In this document: positions 21,489 through 30,347 of the stretch, piece after piece
How positions within the stretch are numbered: position 1 is the first letter of the stretch
How the letters are laid out: every line of letters starts with the position of its first letter
Source: Polaromonas sp.
GTDB lineage: Bacteria; Pseudomonadota; Gammaproteobacteria; Burkholderiales; Burkholderiaceae_C
Reading direction: 5' to 3'
Assembly (NCBI GenBank): GCA_030650875.1
Contig: JAUSDK010000049.1
Location: 1 to 35,468, forward strand
Length of the DNA stretch: 35,468 nt
The notes under the pieces: generated by a model
Databases searched by the model: none
What the model saw: the letters and a program-made list of their open reading frames with translations, nothing else
Told to the model about the DNA's origin: nothing
Translations under genes and position numbers: made by a program

Positions 21489-23633
21489 TCAGGCCGCCAG
21501 GCGCGACAGGTCGGCCACGCGGTTCATCGCATCGTGCAGGCTTTTGAGCAGGCCCTGGCGGTTCAAGCGCAGGTCCAGCGCTTCGGCGTTGACCATCACA
21601 CCGTCAAAAAACGCATCGACCGGGGTACGCAAGGCCGCCAGCGTTTGCAGCGAGGCGGCCAGGTCGCCCGCGTCAAACTGCGCATTGGCCCGGGGCAGCA
21701 CGTCTTTCATTGCGGCGTACAGGTCGATTTCAGCAGGTTCCTGCAGCAGCACTTCGCTGACATGCGGGTCCACTTCGAGCGCCTTTTTCAGGATGTTGCC
21801 GATGCGCTTGTTGGCTGCGGCCAGCGCGGGCGCTTCGGGCAGTGCGGCAAAGGCGCGCACGGCGGCCAGCCGCTTGGCGACATCGCCCAGGCGCTGCGGG
21901 CGCAGCGCCAGCACGGCTTCAACTTCCTGCGCGCTGTAGCCCTGCTCGCGCAGGCTGCCAGCCAGGCGGTCGTAGATGAATTCGGTCAGTGCCGCCGAGG
22001 CATCGGTGATCTTGTCGCCAAACGCAGGTGCTGCCCCCGCCACCAGCGCGCCCAGTTCCAGCGGCAGGTCTTTTTCAACCAGCATGCGGATCACGCCCAG
22101 CGCATGGCGGCGCAGCGCAAACGGGTCCTTGTCGCCGGTCGGCAGATTGCCGATGCCAAACATGCCTACCAGCGTTTCCAGCTTGTCGGCCAGCGCCACC
22201 ACCACGCCGGTCAGGTTGCGCGGCAGCGCGTCGCCGGCAAAGCGCGGCTTGTAGTGGTCTTCAATCGCATCGGCCACGTCCGGGCTCAAGCCGTCATTGA
22301 GCGCGTAGTAGCGGCCCATGATGCCCTGCAGCTCCGGGAACTCGCCCACCATGTCGGTGACCAGGTCGGTCTTGGCCAGCAGCGCGGCCTGATCGGCGTT
22401 CCCGTCGAAGGCGCCTTGCACGCCAGCGTCTGCCAGCTTGCGAGCGATACCTCGTGCTATTTCGCGGACGCGCTCCACACGCTCGCCCTGCGAGCCGAGC
22501 TTGTTGTGGTAAACCACCTTGTCCAGCCCGGCCACGCGGGACGCCAGCGTCTTCTTGCGGTCCTGGTCAAAGAAAAACTTGGCATCGGCCAGGCGCGGGC
22601 GCACCACGCGCTCATTGCCGCCAATCACGGCGCTGGCGTCCGAAGGGCTGATGTTGCTGACGACCAGGAATTTGTTCGTCAGTGTTCCGCCCGCATCGAG
22701 CAACGGAAAGTACTTCTGGTTGGCCTTCATCGTGAGGATCAGGCATTCCTGCGGCACGCCCAGGAACTCTTTTTCAAATTCACAGACCAGCACATTGGGC
22801 CGCTCGACCAGCGCGGTCACTTCGTCGAGCAGCGCGTCGTCTTCAATCGCCCTGACGCCGCCGCCCATGCGGGCCGCTGCAGCCGCCAGTTGACGGGCAA
22901 TCTCGGCCTTGCGCTCGGCAAACGAGGCAATCACTGCGCCGTCCCTGGCCAGCACCTGGGCGTAGCTGTCGGCATCCTGCAGCAGCACCGGGTCCACGGC
23001 GGCCTCAAAACGGTGGCCGCGCGTGAGGTTGCCGGCCTTGAGCCCCAGCACCTTGACCGGCACCACAGCGCTGCCATGCAGCGCCACCAAGCCGTGCGCC
23101 GGGCGCACGAAGTTCACGCTGGTCCAGCCGGGCAACGCGCAGTCGGTCTCCAGCTGGTAGCTCATGACCTTTGGAATCGGCAGCTTGGCAATCGATTCTT
23201 CGAGCGCCTTTTGCAATCCGGTGTCCAGCGTGGCGCCGGTGACCAGGCTGTCGTAGAACAGCGCTTCGGCCTTGCCGTCAGGCGCGCGCTTGAGCGCGGC
23301 CACGGCAGCCGCCGGGTCGGACACATCGGCGCCCAGCGCCTGCAGTTTCTTGAGCAAGGCCGGCGTGGCGTGGCCAGCAGCATCGAGCCCCACGGACGCA
23401 GGCATGAGCTTTTGCTGCACCGCCTTGTCGGCGGCCTTGAGCCAGACATGGCTGATGTGCGCGGCCAGGCGGCGCGGGGAGGCGTAGGCCGTCACCACCG
23501 ACTCGTCGGTGGCCAGGCCTTGGGCCTTGAGCTGGTCGGCCAGCACGCCGGCGAACGCGTCGCCGAGTTTTCTGAGCGCCTTGGGCGGCAACTCTTCCAC
23601 AAACAGTTCAACCAGAAGGTTTTTCGTTGTCAT
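21489..23633 (-). CDS. glyS: Glycyl-tRNA synthetase beta subunit
   Basis: 714 residues from the ATG at 23633 (MTTKNLLVELFVEELPPKAL). The family N-terminus sets this start, although the frame is open 15 codons further up into glyQ. Landmarks include VELFVEELPPKAL, the long central body with PNVLVCEFEKEFLGVP and LTMKANQKYFPL, and HALGVIRMLVEKDLPL toward the anticodon-binding region. It is the tRNA-binding subunit of the alpha2beta2 bacterial glycyl-tRNA synthetase. It begins 2 nt after the glyQ stop, consistent with translational coupling and equal production of the two subunits. Confidence 0.97.
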   Translation of the reverse strand: MTTKNLLVELFVEELPPKALRKLGDAFAGVLADQLKAQGLATDESVVTAYASPRRLAAHISHVWLKAADKAVQQKLMPASVGLDAAGHATPALLKKLQALGADVSDPAAAVAALKRAPDGKAEALFYDSLVTGATLDTGLQKALEESIAKLPIPKVMSYQLETDCALPGWTSVNFVRPAHGLVALHGSAVVPVKVLGLKAGNLTRGHRFEAAVDPVLLQDADSYAQVLARDGAVIASFAERKAEIARQLAAAAARMGGGVRAIEDDALLDEVTALVERPNVLVCEFEKEFLGVPQECLILTMKANQKYFPLLDAGGTLTNKFLVVSNISPSDASAVIGGNERVVRPRLADAKFFFDQDRKKTLASRVAGLDKVVYHNKLGSQGERVERVREIARGIARKLADAGVQGAFDGNADQAALLAKTDLVTDMVGEFPELQGIMGRYYALNDGLSPDVADAIEDHYKPRFAGDALPRNLTGVVVALADKLETLVGMFGIGNLPTGDKDPFALRRHALGVIRMLVEKDLPLELGALVAGAAPAFGDKITDASAALTEFIYDRLAGSLREQGYSAQEVEAVLALRPQRLGDVAKRLAAVRAFAALPEAPALAAANKRIGNILKKALEVDPHVSEVLLQEPAEIDLYAAMKDVLPRANAQFDAGDLAASLQTLAALRTPVDAFFDGVMVNAEALDLRLNRQGLLKSLHDAMNRVADLSRLAA

Positions 23634-23635
23634 TT

Positions 23636-24550
23636 TCAGGCGGCCTTCTTCTTGATCGGGGTCATTTGCTCGACCCATTCGCGCGGCGCCATGGGGAAGC
23701 CCAGGCGCTCGCGGCTTTCCAGATAACTCTGCGCCACCAGGCGCGACACATTGCGAATGCGCCCCATGTAGGCGGCGCGCTCGGTCACGCTGATCGCGCC
23801 GCGCGCGTCCAGCAGGTTAAAGCTGTGCGCGGCTTTCAGGACCTGCTCGTAGGCGGGCAAGGCGAATTGCTGCTCGATCAGGTGCCGGGCCTGCTTTTCA
23901 TGGGCGTTAAAAGCGGTGAACAAAAATTCGGCATCAGAATGCTCGAAGTTGTAGGTCGACTGCTCCACCTCGTTTTGCTTGTAGACGTCGCCGTAGCTGA
24001 GGCCCTCGGTCCAGGTCAGGTTGTAGACGTTGTCCACGCCCTGCAAATACATGGCCAGGCGCTCCAGCCCGTAGGTGATTTCGCCGGTAGCCGGCTTGCA
24101 GTCAATGCCGCCGACCTGCTGAAAATAGGTGAACTGCGTCACTTCCATGCCGTTGAGCCAGACTTCCCAGCCCAGGCCCCAGGCACCCAGCGTGGGGTTT
24201 TCCCAGTCGTCCTCGACAAAGCGGATGTCATTTTTCTTCAGGTCGAACCCCAGCGCTTCCAGGCTGCCCAGGTAGAGCTCCAGGATATTGCTGGGCGCCG
24301 GCTTGAGCACGACCTGGTACTGGTAGTAATGCTGCAGGCGGTTGGGGTTTTCGCCATAACGGCCGTCTTTGGGCCGGCGGCTGGGCTGCACATAGGCCGC
24401 CTTCCAGGGCTCGGGGCCAAGCGCTCTTAAAAACGTAGCGGTGTGCGACGTGCCGGCGCCGACTTCCATGTCATAGGGTTGCAGCAGGGCGCAACCCTGG
24501 TCGGCCCAGTAGGACTGCAGCTTCAGGATGATTTGCTGGAAAGTGAGCAT
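23636..24550 (-). CDS. glyQ: Glycyl-tRNA synthetase alpha subunit
   Basis: 304 residues from the ATG at 24550 ([20 protein letters not shown]), the conserved start of GlyQ. The longer open frame upstream is not homologous. Characteristic segments are [57 protein letters not shown] and [16 protein letters not shown]. Together they form the class II aminoacylation core that activates glycine. The next gene on the same strand is glyS, 2 nt away. The 113-bp gap to lnt has no clear terminator, so a promoter could lie between them. Confidence 0.97.
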   Translation of the reverse strand: MLTFQQIILKLQSYWADQGCALLQPYDMEVGAGTSHTATFLRALGPEPWKAAYVQPSRRPKDGRYGENPNRLQHYYQYQVVLKPAPSNILELYLGSLEALGFDLKKNDIRFVEDDWENPTLGAWGLGWEVWLNGMEVTQFTYFQQVGGIDCKPATGEITYGLERLAMYLQGVDNVYNLTWTEGLSYGDVYKQNEVEQSTYNFEHSDAEFLFTAFNAHEKQARHLIEQQFALPAYEQVLKAAHSFNLLDARGAISVTERAAYMGRIRNVSRLVAQSYLESRERLGFPMAPREWVEQMTPIKKKAA

Positions 24551-24663
24551 AGGAATAGTTGTGGTCAGTAGCGCGGTGCCGCATACCAGGCACCGGAGGG
24601 CTGCGACGCCCGGGGCGGCATCGCACAATTGCTCATTTTACGCGGCGGCAAAGGGCGACAGGT

Positions 24664-26268
24664 TCAGCGAGCACGCCTGAATACAGGCGCCAGCCCCGTG
24701 ATGACCAGGCCCAGCGCCCACAGCGGCCACAAGCCGAAACGCGCCGACCACCAGGCGAAGGGCGTGATGCCGCCCTGCCCCTGGACCTCGCCGACCAGCG
24801 CACCACGGGTGTGGCGCGGCAAGGCATGCGTGACCTGGCCCTGATGGTCAATGATGACGGTGGCGCCGGTGTTGGTGGCGCGGATCATGGGGCGGCTGAA
24901 TTCCAGCGCCCGCATGCGCGAGATGTGCAGGTGCTGGTCAATCGCGATGGTGTTGCCAAACCAGCCAATGTTGCTGAGATTGACAAACACCGTGGGCGCC
25001 AGCGCCGGGTCGGCAAAGCGCGCCCCCAGTTCTTCGCCAAACAGGTCTTCATAGCAAATATTGGGCGCCAGCCGCTGGCCTTTCCAGTCAAACGACGGCT
25101 GGCCCACCGCGCCGCGGTTGAAGTCGCCCAGCGGAATGTTCATCAATTCGGTGAACCACCGAAAACCGGTCGGAATGAACTCGCCAAACGGCACCAGGTG
25201 GTGTTTGTCATAGCGGTAGGGCGCGGCCGGCCCCGAGGCTTGCGGCTTGAGCCCCAGCACAGAGTTGGAATAACCCGCCTCGAAACTGCCCAGCGGCAGA
25301 CCGATCAACGCGGCCTGCTGCCCGGTGGCAAAACGCGACTGCAGCGCCTGCCAGTAGCCCTCCGGCAATTGCTGCGGCAGCAGCGGAATGGCGGTTTCAG
25401 GCGCGACCACCAGCGCGGTGCTGGCGTCACGCAGCTGCTCGCCGTACCAGCGCAAGGCGGTGACCACGCCGGTGCCGCCCTGAAATTTTTCATCCTGCGC
25501 AATATTGCCTTGCAGCAGCGTGACCGACATCCGGCCTGGTGCCGATGCGGCGTCCACCACGGGAGCCGCAACCGGCCACTGGGCCAGCGCCACGCCGAGC
25601 ACCGCCATGCCCAACGCACTCAGCCAGCCCTTACCGCTATGAAGGGCCGCACGCAGGGACATGGCCACCCAGGCCGCGACAAGGGCAGCCAGAAAACTCA
25701 GCCCGTGCACGCCCACCCAAGCGGCCAATGGCCTGGCCCAGCCATCGACATGGGCGTAACCGCCCTCGCCCCAAGGAAAACCGGTCCACAGCTTGACCCG
25801 CGCCAGCTCGGCCAGCAGCCAGAGCGCGGCAAACACCATCGCGCGCGGCGCTCGTCCGGCCGGCGCCAGGCGTACAAAGAGGGCCGCAGCGGCGGCGTAA
25901 TAGAGCGCCAGAAAAGCCGCCAGCACCACAATGGCCAGCACCGTGAGCGGCGCGGCCAGGCCGCCATAGGTATGCATGGAAATGAACAGCCACCAAAAGG
26001 TGGCGCACAGCATGGCCGTGGCGAACAGCCCGCCCAGCCAGGCAGCGCGCTTGCCCGAGTGGCAGCTGTCGAGCTGGCCGGCCAGCACCGTCAGCGCCAG
26101 CAACTGCAGCCACCAGAGCGGCTGGCCTTGCGCAAAAATAAAGGAAAACGGCCAGGCAATGCTAGCCGCATGCGCGCCGCCCGCCATCAAGACAATAGCC
26201 ATCTGATGCAGTGCCAGCCGCTCGTGCGGCAAGGTGTGCAAGGCGGGCGCCAGCAAAACCGCGTTCAC
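24664..26268 (-). CDS. lnt: Apolipoprotein N-acyltransferase
   Basis: 534 residues from a GTG at 26268; an ATG at 26202 is an alternative, and neither has a clear ribosome site. The N-terminal half holds several membrane helices. The C-terminal nitrilase-like domain carries the catalytic triad: E291 in VVAPETAIP, K355 in YDKHHLVPFGEF, and C405 in PNICYEDLFGEE. A last helix anchors the C-terminus. It transfers an acyl chain from phospholipid to the N-terminal cysteine of lipoproteins at the periplasmic face of the inner membrane. It is 6 bp downstream of corC, the classical corC-lnt pair. Confidence 0.96.
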   Translation of the reverse strand: MNAVLLAPALHTLPHERLALHQMAIVLMAGGAHAASIAWPFSFIFAQGQPLWWLQLLALTVLAGQLDSCHSGKRAAWLGGLFATAMLCATFWWLFISMHTYGGLAAPLTVLAIVVLAAFLALYYAAAAALFVRLAPAGRAPRAMVFAALWLLAELARVKLWTGFPWGEGGYAHVDGWARPLAAWVGVHGLSFLAALVAAWVAMSLRAALHSGKGWLSALGMAVLGVALAQWPVAAPVVDAASAPGRMSVTLLQGNIAQDEKFQGGTGVVTALRWYGEQLRDASTALVVAPETAIPLLPQQLPEGYWQALQSRFATGQQAALIGLPLGSFEAGYSNSVLGLKPQASGPAAPYRYDKHHLVPFGEFIPTGFRWFTELMNIPLGDFNRGAVGQPSFDWKGQRLAPNICYEDLFGEELGARFADPALAPTVFVNLSNIGWFGNTIAIDQHLHISRMRALEFSRPMIRATNTGATVIIDHQGQVTHALPRHTRGALVGEVQGQGGITPFAWWSARFGLWPLWALGLVITGLAPVFRRAR

Positions 26269-26274
26269 AACGGC

Positions 26275-27129
26275 TTAGGTGCTGGCCGCTACGGGCGAGA
26301 CCTTGAACCAGCGCACGGCACCGCCTTTGGTGTGCAGCACGGTGAACTGCAGGCCGGCCAGTGCGTAGTGCTCGCCGCGCTTGGGGACATGGCCCATTTC
26401 GTGCGCCACCAGGCCGCCAACGGTTTCAAAGTCGGTTTCCGGCAGCAGCACGCCAAAGGCTTCATTGACGCGCTCGATCGAGGTGTCGCCGCTGACGCGG
26501 TAGGTGTGGTCAGAAAGGCCGAAGATATCGCCCTCGTCCTCGGCGATGTCAAATTCATCCTCGATCTCGCCCACGATCTGCTCCAGCACGTCTTCGATGG
26601 TGATCAGGCCCGCCACGCGGCCAAATTCATCGATGACGATCGCCAGATGGCTGTGGTTGCTGCGAAAGTCGCGCAGCAAATCGTTCAGCCCCTTGCTTTC
26701 GGGCACGAACATGGCGGGACGCAGCAAGGCCTTGATGTTGAGCTCGGGGGCACGCTGGAGTTTAAGCAGGTCCTTGGCCATCAGCAGGCCCAGGATATTT
26801 TCCTTTTCCCCCTCGTACACCGGAAAGCGCGAATGCGCGGTGTCTATCACGAGGTGCAGCAGTTCGTCGAACGGCGCATTGATGTTGAGGCAGTCCATGC
26901 GCGGTGCGGCCACCATCACGTCACCGACGGTCATGTCAGCCATGCGGATCACGCCTTCGAGCATTTCGCGGCTCTGGGCGTCGATGACCTCATTGTCTTG
27001 CGCCTCCACCAGGGTGCCTATGAGCTCGTCTTTGGAGTCCGGGCCGGGGTGGAGCATTTCAGCGAGCTTTTGCAGAAAGCCGCGCTTGTCTTCAGGCTTG
27101 GAAGATCGACTGGGGGGAATGTCGGACAC
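26275..27129 (-). CDS. corC: CorC-type CBS-domain protein (HlyC/CorC family)
   Basis: 284 residues from a GTG at 27129 (VSDIPPSRSSKPEDKRGF), chosen because homologues start there. An ATG at 27216 would add 29 non-conserved residues but overlaps the stop of the upstream gene as TAATG, so the longer form cannot be excluded. It has a CBS pair (MTVGDVMVAAPRMDCLNI, then SHLAIVIDEFGRVAGLITIEDVLEQIVG). A CorC/HlyC C-terminal domain of the transporter-associated type ends in LAGLQFTVLHTKGG. It lacks the membrane DUF21 domain of CorB relatives. CorC is linked to magnesium/cobalt efflux in enterics; its precise role is unsettled. It forms an operon with lnt. Confidence 0.93.
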   Translation of the reverse strand: MSDIPPSRSSKPEDKRGFLQKLAEMLHPGPDSKDELIGTLVEAQDNEVIDAQSREMLEGVIRMADMTVGDVMVAAPRMDCLNINAPFDELLHLVIDTAHSRFPVYEGEKENILGLLMAKDLLKLQRAPELNIKALLRPAMFVPESKGLNDLLRDFRSNHSHLAIVIDEFGRVAGLITIEDVLEQIVGEIEDEFDIAEDEGDIFGLSDHTYRVSGDTSIERVNEAFGVLLPETDFETVGGLVAHEMGHVPKRGEHYALAGLQFTVLHTKGGAVRWFKVSPVAAST

Positions 27130-27215
27130 GTAAGGGTGCTCGGTAGTGAGGAAGCCACCGAGGATAACTGAAATTACCGGGATGCCTTCCTCACGTGCGA
27201 CCGGTTGCTGGCGCA

Positions 27216-27962
27216 TTAGCGCTGGATGCTGCGGCGGCTATCCTGCACGCCGCTGCGCACTTCCTGCACCAGGGCAAGCCAGCCCCAAAACTGCCTGGCC
27301 TGGACCTTCAGGCGGTAGTCGCTCTGGGCAAGTTGCTCCTGGAGCAGTTCTGTCAGGCGTGAATCCAGGTCGGCCGGCAGCAGCTTGAGGTAGGCCTCGC
27401 TCTCGGAGCCGTCGCGCTGTATTTTGGCGCCGGCCTTGCGGGCGATGTTGAGCATGGCTGTGTTTTCGCTGAGCGCATGAATAAACATCATGTCGACGCC
27501 CTCGTTGCGGGCGTGTATTTCGGCACGCTCGAACAGGCGCGCGCCGTAACCCCGGCCGCGCGCATGGGCCAGTACGGACACGCCAAACTCGGCGCAACTC
27601 TTGAGTTCGGGGTCGGTCGAGAGCGCCAGATGCGCCATCGCGATCAACTGCAGTTTGCGGTTGAAGATGCCGAAAATCTCGTCACGCTCAAAATCGAGGC
27701 CGTCCACATAGCGGCGGATCTGCTCGTCATTGGCCGCATAGCCAAAGCGCAGATAGCGGTCATGCGGACCCAGGGCCAGCAAGTGCGCAATGATGCGATC
27801 GCCGTGGCGCGGCCCGATGGAACGAATCGGCACCCGGACCGCGGCACGGCGGGGCATGGCGGGCAGTCGCTGCACCGCCTGCGGGGCCGGCTCTACCGGA
27901 GGACGAAAAAACGCCCTGCCTGCCTCGAGAGCCGCTTTGAGGATGGGGCTTTGTATAACCAT
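27216..27962 (-). CDS. GNAT-family N-acetyltransferase
   Basis: 248 residues with a GNAT domain at about 45-190. The acetyl-CoA pyrophosphate-binding loop is R135-G-R-G-Y-G140 in HARGRGYGARLFERA. It is preceded by the beta-4 strand (AEFGVSVLA) and followed by the ENTAMLNIARKAGAKI segment typical of the C-terminal beta-bulge region. The N-terminal 40 residues and C-terminal 50 residues are variable. The substrate cannot be predicted; the family acetylates amines on proteins or small molecules. Its TAA overlaps the ATG of the longer corC frame, suggesting co-transcription with corC-lnt. No Shine-Dalgarno precedes the ATG at 27962. Confidence 0.87.
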   Translation of the reverse strand: MVIQSPILKAALEAGRAFFRPPVEPAPQAVQRLPAMPRRAAVRVPIRSIGPRHGDRIIAHLLALGPHDRYLRFGYAANDEQIRRYVDGLDFERDEIFGIFNRKLQLIAMAHLALSTDPELKSCAEFGVSVLAHARGRGYGARLFERAEIHARNEGVDMMFIHALSENTAMLNIARKAGAKIQRDGSESEAYLKLLPADLDSRLTELLQEQLAQSDYRLKVQARQFWGWLALVQEVRSGVQDSRRSIQR

Positions 27963-28125
27963 GACCCAAATATAAGGGTTTTCCCTAGATTACATACCCT
28001 AAGCACCTGTGCAACAACCGCCAGGAAAAGCCCAGTAATTAATGACAAAAAGACCTCTAACCCAATATTTTAGGTGGTTTACAGCTACTACTTACATAGC
28101 AAAAACACAATTTCTCATCTCAAAA

Positions 28126-28142
28126 TTGTTGCGGCGCAACAA
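28126..28142 (-). terminator. Probable rho-independent terminator of the Lrp/AsnC gene
   Basis: TTGTTGC (28126-28132) and GCAACAA (28136-28142) form a perfect 7-bp stem with a 3-nt loop. On the minus strand it is followed by TTTT. It lies 15 nt past the stop codon of the Lrp-type gene. The T run is short, so strength is uncertain. Confidence 0.5.
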
Positions 28143-28156
28143 CACCGCATCAGACA

Positions 28157-28630
28157 CTACAGCGGCACCGCCGTTGTCGACTTGACGCGGTCGAGCACAA
28201 AACTTGTTTTGCAGTCCTGCACGCTGGGGTGCTTGAGCAGCGCATCCATGATGAAACGGCTGTAGTGCGCCATGTCCTGCACCACCACGCGCAGCAAATA
28301 ATCCATCTCGCCGGTCAGCGCGGCGCACTCCACCACCTCGGGCCAGGTCTGTACGCTGACACGAAACAGCTCCATGGGGCTGCGCTTATGGCTTTCCAGG
28401 TGCTTTTCGAGCCGCACCGTGATGTAGGCCGTCAGCCCCAACCCGACGGACTCGGGCTTGATCAATGCCACATAGCGGTCGATGACGCCGCTTTCTTCCA
28501 GCCTTTTCACGCGCCGCAATACGGCGCTGGGAGACAGGCCGACCTGCTCGGACAACTGGTCGTAGGTAGCGCGGCCATCGGCCTGAAGGCTGCGCAAAAT
28601 CTGCCGGTCCAGCTTGTCAAGAGTTTCCAT
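28157..28630 (-). CDS. Lrp/AsnC-family transcriptional regulator
   Basis: 157 residues. The N-terminal HTH reads LDKLDRQILRSLQADGRATYDQLSEQVGLSPSAVLRRVKRLEESG over residues 4-48, the classical AsnC/Lrp signature. The C-terminal RAM ligand-binding and oligomerisation domain (about 65-150) includes VECAALTGEMDYLLRVVV. Such proteins bind amino acids and wrap DNA as octamers, acting locally or globally. The target is unknown, and no amino acid gene is directly divergent: the next gene on the plus strand encodes a nucleotide cyclase. It starts at the ATG at 28630, with no obvious ribosome site. Confidence 0.93.
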   Translation of the reverse strand: METLDKLDRQILRSLQADGRATYDQLSEQVGLSPSAVLRRVKRLEESGVIDRYVALIKPESVGLGLTAYITVRLEKHLESHKRSPMELFRVSVQTWPEVVECAALTGEMDYLLRVVVQDMAHYSRFIMDALLKHPSVQDCKTSFVLDRVKSTTAVPL

Positions 28631-28810
28631 GCGCCTGATTTTGCAGGCTTATTGCACCGCCAGTCCTGCGGATACCCTCATTCACAGAAATAGTGCCAGG
28701 GACGCCACGGTCTTGCCCACCGGCGTCGTCTGGCCGATACCACCTATATCCGACCGTCCAGGCAGTCATGCGGGTGCCGGCGCCACCCAACAGCACATAT
28801 ATCGTCACAT

Positions 28811-28840
28811 TTGATACACTTGAGCGCTATTTGACATATT
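28811..28840 (+). promoter_or_regulatory. Candidate sigma-70 promoter for the cyclase gene
   Basis: TTGATA (28811-28816, 5/6 to consensus) and CATATT (28835-28840, 4/6) are separated by 18 bp. They lie about 60 bp upstream of the cyclase coding region. A second possible -35, TTGACA at 28831, overlaps this element. The pair is predicted by eye only. Confidence 0.35.
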
Positions 28841-28844
28841 GCTA

Positions 28845-28869
28845 AAAGCCCCGCAGTATGTCGGGCTTT
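28845..28869. other. Terminator-like hairpin in the cyclase leader
   Basis: AAAGCCC (28845-28851) pairs with GGGCTTT (28863-28869) around an 11-nt loop. It lies between the candidate promoter and the ribosome site AGGTGGGG at 28877-28884. In this position it may attenuate transcription into the cyclase gene or control ribosome access. Confidence 0.5.
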
Positions 28870-28902
28870 CGAAATTAGGTGGGGAATTTTGTATTGCTCA
28901 CG

Positions 28903-29550
28903 ATGCCATCCCTGATTGGACCACCGCACGCCCTGCAGCGGCACACCCTGGTGCTGCTGGTAATGGACGTGGTGGAATCCGTCAGACTGATGGAGCAGGA
29001 CCAGGACAACTTCGTGCGGCGCTGGCAACAATTGGTGTGGCACGCCGAGCAAGAAATCTTGCCGCGGCACGGGGGCTACATCGTCAAGAGCATGGGGGAC
29101 GGCTTGATGCTGGCATTTGCCAGTCCACTGCGTTGTGTGCAGGCTGCGTATTCACTTTTGAACTTTTGCCAGCAGACCCATGCCCACTGGCACCCCGCGC
29201 AACAAATGCATTTGCGTATGGGCTGCCATCTGGCCAGCTTTGTCGCAGACCGGCGCGACATCTATGGTATCGACGTCAACCTGACGGCGCGCCTTTGCGC
29301 CTTGGCCGGACCGGGCGATATTGTGATTTCCGCCAAGATCCGTGACCGGCTGGTTCCCGGACTGGATGCGGAGATCGAAGACTTGGGCGAGTGCTACCTT
29401 AGGCATGTCACAAAGCCCGTTCATGCCTACCGGATCACGCCGCCCGGCATGGCCTTCGCTTTTACCGCCCAACCGGTCGCTTGCAGCGCGCTGCAAGCGA
29501 CGTTTGCGGTGACGCCCATGGCAGGCCCCCAAAACGCATTGCCAGGTTAG
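28903..29550 (+). CDS. Compact stand-alone class III adenylate cyclase
   Basis: 215 residues from the ATG at 28903. Starts at TTG 28894 or GTG 28879 are possible, and the AGGTGGGG site at 28877-28884 is spaced best for the TTG. The catalytic domain spans about 15-175. All class III key residues appear present: metal-binding D22 (VMDVVESVRLM) and D66 (SMGDGLMLAF), adenine-selecting K62 and D119 (RRDIYG), and transition-state N126 and R130 (VNLTARL). This predicts ATP rather than GTP as substrate. There is no membrane segment or recognisable sensor domain; the C-terminal 40 residues are low in similarity to anything I know. It faces a Crp-type gene 102 bp away, which makes cAMP signalling between them plausible. 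Confidence 0.87.
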   Translation: MPSLIGPPHALQRHTLVLLVMDVVESVRLMEQDQDNFVRRWQQLVWHAEQEILPRHGGYIVKSMGDGLMLAFASPLRCVQAAYSLLNFCQQTHAHWHPAQQMHLRMGCHLASFVADRRDIYGIDVNLTARLCALAGPGDIVISAKIRDRLVPGLDAEIEDLGECYLRHVTKPVHAYRITPPGMAFAFTAQPVACSALQATFAVTPMAGPQNALPG

Positions 29551-29652
29551 GAAAGCATCGACTGGGCTGGCACCTACGGTGTCGCTAACAAGCTGTTGTT
29601 TGGTGACTCGTCCGATAAAGCGGCCCACCGGCTGCCGCGCCTGACACCTTTT

Positions 29653-30318
29653 TCACCAGCGAGTGGGTAGCTTCTTGAGCAGGGTAATTCGCTTGGTCGC
29701 CATCGAAATGTAACCGCCCTTTTCGAGGTCTTTAAGCAGGCGGCTGACCATTTCGCGGGACGCGCCCAAAAAGCTCGCGATATCCTGGTGTGTGAGGGAT
29801 TCAAGGCTCCCGCCTGACGCAGTGCGGCAGTCCGTCAGGCCACCTTGCGCCTCAAGCAGCATGACCAATCGGCCATAAACATCCAGCAGGGCCATGTTTC
29901 GCGCAATTTCGGTCGCACAGCGCGCGCGGCGTATCACCCGAAGCACCAGATTCATGGCGAACGCGGGCTCCTGCGCCAGATGCTCGTTGACGTTGGCTCG
30001 GCTGAGCACCGCACAGATGCAGGGCTCGAGCGTGATGATGGAGGCTGATCGGGGCCCCCCATCGAGTGACATCTCGCCAAAGTAGTCGCCCGCGTAAATT
30101 CGTCCAAATGTGATCTCCCGACCACTGTTGCCCCCGGAGAACACCTTGACGCTGCCTTTTAGCAGCATAAACATGCTCTCGCCCACGTCTCCTTCATTGA
30201 TGATCACCGCCTTCTTGGGGTAATTGCGCACCACACCGCGCAAGGCCAGCGTCCGCAACTCGGGACTCAAGGGGGCGTAGAGGTCAGAGCCGTCAGGGGT
30301 GACGTGGCTCATGCGCAT
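29653..30318 (-). CDS. Crp/Fnr-family regulator with cNMP-binding domain
   Basis: 221 residues from the ATG at 30318 (MRMSHVTP); a second ATG is at 30312. The open frame upstream overlaps the next gene. The cNMP-binding barrel (about 20-130) contains GDYFGEMSLDGGPRSASI, giving G81, E82, R90 and S91 at the positions that hold the cyclic phosphate and ribose in E. coli CRP. In the C-helix the CRP Thr127 position is Ala and the Ser128 position is Thr, so base contacts may differ. The winged HTH (LTHQDIASFLGASREMVSRLL, about 170-190) has the CRP/FNR recognition-helix pattern R-E-x-V-S-R. It has no FNR-type cysteine cluster. It is convergent with the adenylate cyclase gene, and cAMP is the likeliest ligand. 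Confidence 0.92.
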   Translation of the reverse strand: MRMSHVTPDGSDLYAPLSPELRTLALRGVVRNYPKKAVIINEGDVGESMFMLLKGSVKVFSGGNSGREITFGRIYAGDYFGEMSLDGGPRSASIITLEPCICAVLSRANVNEHLAQEPAFAMNLVLRVIRRARCATEIARNMALLDVYGRLVMLLEAQGGLTDCRTASGGSLESLTHQDIASFLGASREMVSRLLKDLEKGGYISMATKRITLLKKLPTRW

Positions 30319-30347
30319 TGGTTTACTGACATAGGGTCCGACGGTGG

